NCBI RefSeq assembly: GCF_002159845.1 | Contig: NZ_NFJK01000012.1 | Span: forward strand, 1-64,000 | Direction of reading: 5' to 3' | DNA length: 64,000 nt | Origin: Anaeromassilibacillus sp. An250 | GTDB taxonomy: Bacteria > Bacillota > Clostridia > Oscillospirales > Acutalibacteraceae | Translations under genes and position numbers: made by a program | Notes under the pieces: generated by a model | Database searches by the model: none | What the model was told of the DNA's origin: nothing | The model's input: the letters and a program-made list of their open reading frames with translations, nothing else | Part shown: piece by piece, positions 54,983 to 63,100 of the stretch | How the letters are laid out: every line of letters starts with the position of its first letter | Position numbering within the stretch: the stretch's first letter is position 1

Positions 54983-55159
54983 GGCGGGACAACAGCGCTT
55001 TCCGTGGCTATTGTCAGCACGGCTGGCCGGGGAGTCGCCGGCCAATAGGATATCTGGGCAGAAAGAGGCATGCGGGATTCGCCGTGTAATCGATACACTG
55101 CGTGTATTCCCACACGGCTGCGCCCGCATCCCTTCAGGTGTTTGATGTGTTGCCCCGCC
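54983..55159 (+). ncRNA. Candidate retron msr-msd RNA
   Basis: About 177 bases upstream of the reverse transcriptase. The ends pair: ggcgggacaaca (54983-54994) with tgttgccccgcc (55148-55159), 11 of 12 positions, as the a1/a2 repeats of retrons do. AGC follows immediately after the first arm (54994-54996), the usual place of the branching G. Two short hairpins follow: ccgtg/cacgg (55002-55022) and the perfect tggccgg/ccggcca (55024-55044). Then a long hairpin: atgcggg/cccgcat (55070-55076, 55123-55129), gccgtgt/acacggc (55081-55087, 55112-55118) and atacac/gtgtat (55093-55107), a likely msd. The boundaries between msr and msd are not fixed. Confidence 0.72.
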
Positions 55160-55187
55160 GCACCTTTAAAAATCAGGAGGGAAGCGG

Positions 55188-56207
55188 ATGATCCAGACAC
55201 CCGAAGACTTTTGCCAATGGCTCCAGCCAGATGCTTCCATCCGTTCCGTGCAAAAAAGCTTGTATTGGCTTTTGTCCCTGCGATCCGCCCGGAAAAAGCG
55301 GCAGGAATACCAAATTTTCTGGCTGGCCAAACACAGCGGCGGTTACCGGCCGGTTGCGGCGCCCTCCCTTGGGCTTAAAAAGGTGCAACGCGGTATCCTT
55401 TCGCTGTTGTCTGTGGGGGAAGTCTCTCCCCATGCGACCGCTTATCAGCCGGGCTGCACGCTTTTGCGCAATGCGGCCCCGCATGTCGGGCAACCCTTCG
55501 TGGTCAAGCTCGACATCGCTAATTTCTTTGGGAGCATTCCTTTTCCAGCGGCCTATGCGGCCATCGACCGTGCCTTGTGCAGGAATCCAGAGATCCAATC
55601 ATCCGCCAAGGCATCCTCTGCAAGGGAAGGAGCCACCGAAAGTTACAACGCGGCCCTGAGTTTTTTCTTTGCTACTCTCTGCACCCTCGACGGCGTTTTG
55701 CCGCAGGGCGCCCCCACCAGCCCGCTGTTGTCCAATCTAGTCTTTTTCCCTTTGGACTGCCGAATCGCTGCGTTTTGCGAGGGCCGTAAAATCCATTACA
55801 CCCGGTACAGCGACGACCTGACCTTTTCGGGCGACTTTTCACCGGATACGCTGATCCGTTTTATACGGCGGCTTTTGTGCGAGCACGGATTCCTTCTTCA
55901 TGAATCGAAAACCGTTATCGCCCGGCGGGGAAACCGGCAACAAGTGACCGGCATCCTCGTAAACGACCGCCCGCAGGCCGGGCGTAAATTCCGCAGGCGC
56001 ATCCGGCAGGAACTCTATTATATTCAACGCTTCGGCCTATCCTCCCATCTGCTCCACGAAGGGCGGACGGGCGAGTCATGCGCCCCAGGGCCCTATCTCC
56101 ACAGTTTGCTCGGCCGCATCCAATTTGTGTTGCAAGTGTGCCCATATGACCGGGAATTTCTGGGATACCGGGCATACATTTTGCAACAAATGAAACATTA
56201 TACATAA
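55188..56207 (+). CDS. Retron-type reverse transcriptase
   Basis: 339 residues, close to the usual 300-350 for retron enzymes. ATG at 55188 after AGGAGGGAAGCGG. Motifs in order: YRPVAAPSLGLKKVQRGIL (fingers); ATAYQPGCTLLRNAAPH with the retron-specific NAxxH; KLDIANFFGSIP with the first catalytic Asp; GVLPQGAPTSPLLSNLVF; YTRYSDDLTFSG with the YxDD catalytic pair; then HESKTVIARRGNRQQVTGIL with the VTG motif of retron region Y and a basic C-terminal stretch (GRKFRRRIRQELYYIQRFG). NAxxH and VTG separate retron enzymes from group II intron and other bacterial reverse transcriptases. It would copy part of the RNA directly upstream into branched multicopy DNA. A terminator follows. No adjacent gene looks like a retron effector. 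Confidence 0.9.
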   Translation: MIQTPEDFCQWLQPDASIRSVQKSLYWLLSLRSARKKRQEYQIFWLAKHSGGYRPVAAPSLGLKKVQRGILSLLSVGEVSPHATAYQPGCTLLRNAAPHVGQPFVVKLDIANFFGSIPFPAAYAAIDRALCRNPEIQSSAKASSAREGATESYNAALSFFFATLCTLDGVLPQGAPTSPLLSNLVFFPLDCRIAAFCEGRKIHYTRYSDDLTFSGDFSPDTLIRFIRRLLCEHGFLLHESKTVIARRGNRQQVTGILVNDRPQAGRKFRRRIRQELYYIQRFGLSSHLLHEGRTGESCAPGPYLHSLLGRIQFVLQVCPYDREFLGYRAYILQQMKHYT

Positions 56208-56222
56208 ATATGACGAAAATTA

Positions 56223-56245
56223 GGCGGCACGGGCCGCCTTTTTTC
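56223..56245 (+). terminator. Terminator of the reverse transcriptase gene
   Basis: ggcggc/gccgcc stem with a four-base loop and TTTTTT, 15 bases past the stop codon. Confidence 0.85.
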
Positions 56246-56396
56246 TGTCCCTTTTACTTCCTCCCTAACGGCCTCTTCTATCCCCCTGCCTTCGTCGTAC
56301 AAACGTTTCCTATCCTTCCAGGAATCCCCTGTTCTACGCCATTTTTCCTCTGTGTTTTTCTATTCTTTCCCATATTTGCATATCCCCTCTGTGTAC
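56246..56396. other. Intergenic, nothing recognised
   Basis: Pyrimidine-rich stretch between the reverse-transcriptase terminator and the GH25 promoter, with no recognisable gene. Confidence 0.5.
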
Positions 56397-56425
56397 TTGA
56401 CATAATTCTGGAATTCCCATATAAT
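56397..56425 (+). promoter_or_regulatory. Consensus promoter of the GH25 transcript
   Basis: TTGACA (56397-56402), 17-base spacer, TATAAT (56420-56425): a perfect sigma-A match. A leader of about 185 bases follows before the GH25 start; its structure matches no riboswitch I know. Confidence 0.88.
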
Positions 56426-56511
56426 CAAACACGAAAACCATGTAAAAATCCGCCGGATTTTGCATGAAGTTCCGTGCCGGATGCGGCCCGGCCAACCAGA
56501 AGAAAGGGGAT

Positions 56512-56625
56512 ATGCGATTGAACGAACCATTTAAAAAAACATGCAAACAGCTTTCATCTATGCGGAGCGTTGTTCCGGCTGCGCGTGTTCGCGGCGTAGC
56601 CGCTTTAAAGGAGGAGCCCAATTGA
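56512..56625 (+). CDS. Possible 37-codon leader ORF coupled to the GH25 gene
   Basis: ATG at 56512 follows AAAGGGGAT. The frame begins MRLNEPFKKTCKQLSSMR, is basic and Ala/Val-rich (VVPAARVRGVAAL) and ends with TGA at 56623-56625, overlapping the TTG start of the GH25 gene as TTGA. Its length, ribosome-binding site and overlap suggest translational coupling or a leader peptide; no homologue is recognised. The GH25 gene also has its own strong ribosome-binding site inside this frame. Confidence 0.4.
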   Translation: MRLNEPFKKTCKQLSSMRSVVPAARVRGVAALKEEPN

Positions 56626-58907
56626 AAAAAATACTCGCTTTGCTTTTGACGTTCTGTCTCACATTTTACTGTGGGGCTGCTGCTTTTGCGGAGGATGTTT
56701 CCGCTGTTGCGGCTACGTCTACAGGAACTTTTCAAATTGATAACACGTCCATTGCGATAAAAGTCGGGGAAAGCGCGGTGATTACCGCTTATGAAAATGG
56801 TTCCCCCACGATGAACGCCACATGGACCGTCAGCAATCCAAGCATTGCATCCGTCAGCAATGGTCTGGTGGCAGGCCACCAGCTTGGTACAACGACCGTC
56901 ACCGCCACGAACAGCGCGGGAGAAAGCGCAACCTGCTATGTACACGTTGTCTTAAAGGGGATTGATGTGTCCTCCTGGCAAGGAAATATTGATTGGGGAA
57001 CGGTCAAAAACCAAGGGATCGACTTCGCAATTATCCGCACCGGATATGGGAAGACCGCCCCGGAAGTGCAGACCGACGCCTATTTTGCGCAGAATTACAG
57101 CGGCGCCACCGCAAATGGCATTAAAGTGGGGGTATACCACTTTAGCTATGCGGAAACCGTAGAAGACGCCCTTCAGGAGGCTGACTTCTGTTTGAGCATT
57201 TTGGATGGGCGTGAACTGGATTACCCCGTCTTTTACGACATCGAGGACACTGTCCACCGCACCATGGATACCAATTTGATGGCGGACATTGTGGAGGCGT
57301 TCTGCGGGAAAATAGAAGCGGCCGGTTATCGCACTGGCGTCTATAGTTCGGTCAACATCTTTAATTCCAACCTATCCAGCCCGCGCCTTGATAAGTATGA
57401 CCGCTGGGTGGCAAGCTGGGGCAGGGATGTGGCCAACCTCGATAAAGCTTATACCATTTGGCAGTATGCATACGGCACCCTAGCGGGGATCAGTGGGAAT
57501 GTGGACTTGAACTACTCCTTTAAGGACTATTCACAGGCTGGTACGCCTGTGGCCCCGTCCAACCCAACCACGCCTTCCATCTCGTGCGACACATCTTCTT
57601 ATGCGTTTGGTTCCAACGATGTATACTATTATAAGGTAGTTACATCCAGCGCAACGCAGCCGACCGCGACCTCTTCCAACCCGTCGGCTGTTTCCGTTAC
57701 ATTTGGCAAGAAGGTGAGCGACGGGTATATTTTCCAAATCAATAACGTCGGTTCTGGCACAGCGACCATCACCACAACCACGGCGGAGGGCGCTTCTGTC
57801 AGCTTCCAGGCAACCGGCAATAAATCTGCAACGCCGGCATTGACCTGTGACACATCGTCTTATACATTTAGTAATAATTCTGTATATTATTATAAAGTGT
57901 TTACAGACAGTATCGTGCAGCCAACCGCGACTTCTTCCAACCCTGCGGTTGTATCCGTGACGTTTGGAAAAAAGGTCTCGGACGGGTATATCTTCCAGAT
58001 CAACAACGTTGGTACGGGCACGGCGGTGATCACCACGACCACTGCGGACGGTGCTTCGGTCAGCTTCCAAGCGACCGGCAACAAGTCCATCGTTTCCTCT
58101 ACGTTGACTTGCGACACCACTTCTCCTTATACATTTGGTAGTAATTCGACTTATTACTACAAAGTGTTTACAAACAGTACCACACAACCGACCGCCACGT
58201 CTTCCAATCCTTCAGCTGTTTCCGTTACGTTTGGTAAGAGGGTGAGCGACGGGTACATCTTCCAGATCAACAATGTCGGCACGGGGACGGCGGTCATCAC
58301 CACAACAACGGCCGATGGCGCTTCCGTCAGCTTCCAGGCAACGGGCACGCGGTCCACTTCAAGCGGTACGCCGCTGCGGTGTGATACCACCTCTCCCTAT
58401 ACATTTGGTAGCAATTCGGCATATTACTACAAAGTGTTCACCACCAGTGCAACGCAGCCGACTGCCACATCTTCCAACCCGTCCGCCGTTTCGGTCACCT
58501 TCGGCAAGAAGGTAAGCGACGGGTACATCTTCCAGATCAACAATGTCGGCACGGGCACGGCGGTGATTACGACGACGGTGGACGGTTCCTCCGTCAGCTT
58601 CCAGGCCACCGGCAATCGTTCTTCGTCGTCGGGGTCCACCCCCACCGGGAGCCTGACCTGTGACACCACGCATCCCTTTACCATCCGGCAGGGAAACATT
58701 TATACGTTCCTGTTTACACCGAATGGAAACGTTGGAACCCCACAGTTCACCACCGGCAACAGCAATGTTTTGATCACCGCCGGCCTGAAGCTGCGCAATG
58801 GTTCCTACCTGTTGACGGTCAAGGGCGTCGGCGCCGGCAGCACGGGCGTCTATGCGGCCATCCCTGGTCAAGCGCCGGTCAATTACTGCACGGTAAACGT
58901 CGAGTAA
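56622..58907 (+). CDS. Secreted GH25 lysozyme-like protein with tandem Ig-like repeats
   Basis: 761 residues; TTG at 56622 after AAAGGAGGAGCCCAA gives a typical signal peptide (LKKILALLLTFCLTFYCGAA). Then an Ig-like Big_2 domain (about 35-110) and a GH25 muramidase domain (about 112-305): IDVSSWQGNIDWGTVKNQG holds the first catalytic Asp and FYDIED the Asp/Glu pair. Next come four tandem repeats of about 83 residues, each starting CDTS/CDTT and containing YYYKV, VTFGKKVSDGYIFQINNVG and VSFQATG, and finally a fifth, divergent unit that resembles the C-terminal module of the giant glycosidases (GNSNVL, GSTGVYAAIPGQAPV, YCTVNVE). It probably cleaves peptidoglycan outside the cell, with the repeats as a stalk or wall-binding part. 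Confidence 0.9.
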   Translation: MKKILALLLTFCLTFYCGAAAFAEDVSAVAATSTGTFQIDNTSIAIKVGESAVITAYENGSPTMNATWTVSNPSIASVSNGLVAGHQLGTTTVTATNSAGESATCYVHVVLKGIDVSSWQGNIDWGTVKNQGIDFAIIRTGYGKTAPEVQTDAYFAQNYSGATANGIKVGVYHFSYAETVEDALQEADFCLSILDGRELDYPVFYDIEDTVHRTMDTNLMADIVEAFCGKIEAAGYRTGVYSSVNIFNSNLSSPRLDKYDRWVASWGRDVANLDKAYTIWQYAYGTLAGISGNVDLNYSFKDYSQAGTPVAPSNPTTPSISCDTSSYAFGSNDVYYYKVVTSSATQPTATSSNPSAVSVTFGKKVSDGYIFQINNVGSGTATITTTTAEGASVSFQATGNKSATPALTCDTSSYTFSNNSVYYYKVFTDSIVQPTATSSNPAVVSVTFGKKVSDGYIFQINNVGTGTAVITTTTADGASVSFQATGNKSIVSSTLTCDTTSPYTFGSNSTYYYKVFTNSTTQPTATSSNPSAVSVTFGKRVSDGYIFQINNVGTGTAVITTTTADGASVSFQATGTRSTSSGTPLRCDTTSPYTFGSNSAYYYKVFTTSATQPTATSSNPSAVSVTFGKKVSDGYIFQINNVGTGTAVITTTVDGSSVSFQATGNRSSSSGSTPTGSLTCDTTHPFTIRQGNIYTFLFTPNGNVGTPQFTTGNSNVLITAGLKLRNGSYLLTVKGVGAGSTGVYAAIPGQAPVNYCTVNVE
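57585..58640 (+). repeat. Four tandem repeats in the GH25 gene
   Basis: Four units of about 250 bases, each coding CDTS(S/T)...FG/FS-SN...YYYKVF/V...TQPTATSSNP...FGKKVSDGYIFQINNVG...FQATG. The last unit is shorter by one Thr in its ITTTT run. The high similarity suggests recent expansion. Confidence 0.9.
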
Positions 58908-58924
58908 TTCAAGAAAAAACCTAA

Positions 58925-58964
58925 AAGGCCCCAACCCTGGGAATCTCCCCGGGGTTGGGGCCTT
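58925..58964. terminator. Shared bidirectional terminator between GH25 and GH3 genes
   Basis: aaggccccaaccc...ggggttggggcctt with T-rich tails on both sides, between convergent genes. Its architecture matches the terminators at 17688 and 49316. Confidence 0.88.
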
Positions 58965-59009
58965 ACTGTTATCGGGAAGAATCCTTCCCTTTTATTTTAC
59001 TATTTCCGA

Positions 59010-60190
59010 TTAGCCAATCGTCACGGCACAGTGCTTCACTGCGTTCTGGCCCGGCAGGGTGGTGTAAACGCCCGTGCTCTGGCCCGGCGTGCCGGTGGCA
59101 TAGACTCTGTAATAGTAGTCGTTGCCAACCTTCGCCACGAACTGCGTCTTCAGCACTTCGCCGTTGCCGACCGTGAAGCTCGGCGTCATGGCGTTGCCGT
59201 TCACGACCGTCATCTTGAAGCAGTATGCGCTGCCTCTCTTCAAGGTGAAGTTGACCGTCGTGTCGGAAACCACATAGGCATTCGCCGCCACGCTCTGGCT
59301 TGCAGATACAACGCCCGCTGCGCCGTATGCGTTGCCGATGTTCGCAGACGTGCTGCCCTTCGAACTCGTGGAGGTGCTCTTCTCGACCAGGCCGTCGATG
59401 CTGTTCTCCAGCGCCTCGACCGCGTCTGCAACCCCTTCTTCGGTCGCTTCTGCGTCGTTCAGGACCGCCTTCGCGGTGCTCAATGCGGCCTTCATCGTTG
59501 CTACGCTCTTTGCCGTGTACTTGCTGGTGTTGATCGCTTCGGCTTCCCCGATCAATGCTTCCAGCGCATCCTTATCCGGGATCAGGCGCAGGGCGGAGAT
59601 CGCCGCTGCCAAATCTTCTGCTGCGGTGTCCACCGCATCCTGCGTTGCGTTTGCATCTTCCAGCACGGTCTTTGCTTCGGCCAGGACGGTCTCAAAGCTC
59701 GTCCATGCGTCATTCTGGATGTACTGGCCGGCGTTTTCAACAATGCCGTCGCCCTTGAGGACCAGCGCTTCCAGCTCGGTGACGTCTGCGCGGTAGACCA
59801 AGCCATAGATGGCGTCATACAGCGCATCCACCGCTGCGGTGATGTCCGCTTCCAGGACTTCTTCATCGTCCAGCAGGTCTTCCGCCGCTGCATACGCTTC
59901 GTCCAGCGCTGCCAGGCTGTCCGGCGTGAACAGGTCGCGGTTGATGGACTCTGCGATCTCCATCGGGATTTCCAGCTGGCTCTTGTCGCCTGCGGCAAAG
60001 CTCAGATAATGCAGTGCGTCGATCAAGTTGCTCCATGCGGTGTTGATCTCGTCCTGCGTTGCGGTCTTCTTTGCTTCGACGTCCTTCGCCGCCTGCAAGG
60101 CTGCTTCGTACTTCTCTTTCACGGACGGTACAGCTTCCGCTGCTTCGTCCGCACGGCCTTCTGCAATCTCGATGGTCGTGCGTAGGATCT
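59010..60190 (-). repeat. Long direct repeat B (FIVAR plus C-terminal module)
   Basis: Partner of 18391-19590. The two copies are the 3' ends of genes whose catalytic parts are unrelated (GH97 and GH3), so the shared part has been exchanged or duplicated as a cassette. Confidence 0.85.
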
Positions 60191-63100
60191 GCTTGTTCAC
60201 CACGGTGAAGGAGAAATCCAGCGCTGTGTCACCGCTGCCCATCGTACCCTCATAGATGTAGGCCGTGGTATCGGTGTCTGCATCGAACACAACCGGTTCG
60301 CCGTTTACAGAGATTGCCGCAAATTCCTCGCCCTCTACGCGCGGGGTAAAGGTCAGCGTATAGGAAGCATCCTTTTCCATTGCTGTCTCATAGCGGCCGA
60401 TCAGGTTTGCAATGGTCATGTCTTCGCCATCCACGGCCAGCTGTGCGCTGGTGGGATACGTAACAATCAGATCGCCCGGTTCTGCTGGCGTGTCGACAGC
60501 CGTAAATTCGAACCAGTTCAGGTTCAGGCCGCCGGTCGTCATCAAGACCTTAACCTTATATTTTCCCGCCTCGAGATACACGCGCGGGCCTTCTCTGGTC
60601 ACCCAGTTCTGCCAGCCGCCGGTCCCGCCGGTGGTGAAGGATGCAAACGTCTCGCCCTTGATCTGCATCACGAACGTATACTGCCCAAGCGCATCCTGCC
60701 CACTGGAAATTCGGGCCGCAATGTCATAATAGCCGGATTTCTGGATCTCGATGTTATAGATGGCATATTCGCCCTTGTCGCAATAGCCCAGGTTGCGGCC
60801 GCCATCCTCATCCGATGTGTTTTCGGGCCGCATGGTCCCCGAAATGCTGGCATACTGATCCGCGGCCTTGATCCGGGTTGTTCCCGAACCGACTGGGATA
60901 TACTCCGACTCCATGCTGGTGTCGAAGCGGAGATAATCAAATTTTGCCGTCAGATGGTCGCCATCCACAGAACCGTCGGAGGCCAACAGGCCAATCTTTG
61001 GATCGGAATAGTTCCCAGAGGCCGAAGCCCCCAGATCATAATAGGTCTCGCCGTCCACGCTGATCGCACCGGTATAGGTGTTCCCGCGCTTGGAGAGCTT
61101 CAGATACATGACGTTGTCCGTCACCAAGTCGGCCAGATCCTTGCTGGCAACCAGCTGGCTGTGGGTCCCGTTGCTCTCCTGCGAGAGGAAGAAGTTCGCG
61201 CCGGGACGCTGGGCGCTGCTGCTCTCATTGTACTCCATGCGGAACGTGATGTAATTGTCCTCGTCCTGCATGACGATCATGCCAATCTCCTGATACAACC
61301 GATGCGGTTTCTGGTCAAAGGTCACCTTGGTATAGGCGTCCCAGTTGCCGGCGGCCGGCTGCGTCACATAGTTGCACAGGTTGTCGTTCGTCTGGTACAG
61401 GTCGCCCACCTCTGTGGTGATGCACAGGGCGCCGTCCTCAAGCTTGAGGTTTTCCGGATTCGGGCGGTTGACGGTCCAGAAGCTTTGCAGCTCGGTACCA
61501 TCGAATTCATCGCTGCGCGGCCCCTGCGAGAAGCGAACCGTATAGACAAACGCCTGATCCGGGGATTCGCAGCGGATCACCGCAATGTGCGTATTGGGGT
61601 CATAGTCCACTGTATAGGTTACGCCCTCCGGCACATCGGCCGTGATCTCCGGAATGGATGCCATATCCTCCAACAGGACGGAATAGTCCGTGAGGGTGGA
61701 TTCAAACTCTAGGATGGACTCGCCATTGACCTGGATGTCATCTGCATACGCATAGATCGGGTTCTCAAATACCGGCGGGAGCCCCGCTTCATCGGTAAAG
61801 ATCACTTTATAGATGCGCTCCTCCATACCCTCGTTGGCATAGATGACCGCAATGGGGTTCTCCTGGGTTGCCTGAACCACCTGGACCTTCACGCCGTCCG
61901 GCGCTTCCACGGCCACTTCAGGGATTTCCACGCCCTCGTTCAGTTTGGTATAGACTTCATAGTCCAGCACCAGCGGGTTGAAGATGCGGATGGCGCGTCC
62001 GCCGACCGTCAGGCTGCTGATCATCGGGTCGCCCGGCTCGCTCTTTTCGACGCTGAACCAATGCTCGCCCGGCTCATAGGGGCTTACATAGTCCAAATCA
62101 TACATGCGTGCGAACGCTGGGGACTTGATCAGGCAGTTCAGCACATTGATCGCACTGCGCTGCACTTCGCCAAGGGTCAGCACACCGGCGTTGACCGCAT
62201 TGACAATGGAATCCGCTTCGTCCGCCACAGGCATCGCAATGTCGTTCTGTGCGCGGACCATGGCGGCCTCCTGGCGGAGCAGGCCGTCCTCGTTTTCGTT
62301 GGCCCACCAGTCGGTCATGACCATGCCGTCAAAGCCCCACTCGTTGCGCAGGGTCGTGGTGCACAGGTCATAGTTGGAAGCGGCCCAAATGCCGTTGATC
62401 TTGTTGTAGGAGGTCATGATGGTGCCGGTGTTCCCGTCGCGCACCACAATTTCAAAGCCCTTGAGGTAGATTTCGCGCAGGGCGCGCTCCGAAACGCGGG
62501 AGTCGTTATTATTCCGGTTCTGCTCCTGGTTGTTGGCTGCAAAATGCTTCGGCGTAACCATCGCGCCGCTCTTCTGCACGCCGCGGGTCGCAGCGGAGGC
62601 CATCACACCGGTGAGCACGGGGTCTTCGGAGAAATATTCAAAGTTGCGGCCGCAGAGCGGGTCGCGATGGATGTTGATGCCAGGTCCCAGCATGCATTCC
62701 ACATTGTTGAGCACCAATTCCTGGCCGTGCAGGGTGTGCAGCTTCTCCACCAGGTCGGTGTTCCAGGTGCAGGCCATCAGTGTGCCGATGGGCAGCGCTG
62801 TCGCCAGCTCACCGTCATCCATACGGATGCCGGACGGTCCGTCTGCACAACACCCGATCGGGATACCGAACGCCTTGAGGCTGTCCGTCAAACCGCCGAA
62901 CGCGGAAGCCGTGCCCGGGGTGACCTTCGGGCTGTTCATGCCCTCGCCGCGGCACAGATAGGCGACGTCCTCCAACGGGAGCTGCGCCACAAATTCTTCC
63001 ATGCTGATATCACCGTTATAGACATCCAGAAGCGTATAGCCCTGGTCGCCCGTCGGTTCGATCGTCTCCGGCAGGTTCGCCTGGATGCGCTCGTTGACGT

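Noticed and set aside
56430-56621. Possible riboswitch (c-di-GMP or c-di-AMP type) in the GH25 leader
   Set aside because: Such switches are common before cell-wall hydrolases, but none of the conserved core strings of these classes could be found.
57585-58640. Regular DNA repeats suggestive of a CRISPR-like or satellite array
   Set aside because: They are coding repeats of an Ig-like domain in one open frame; no short-repeat/spacer pattern and no cas genes exist in the window.
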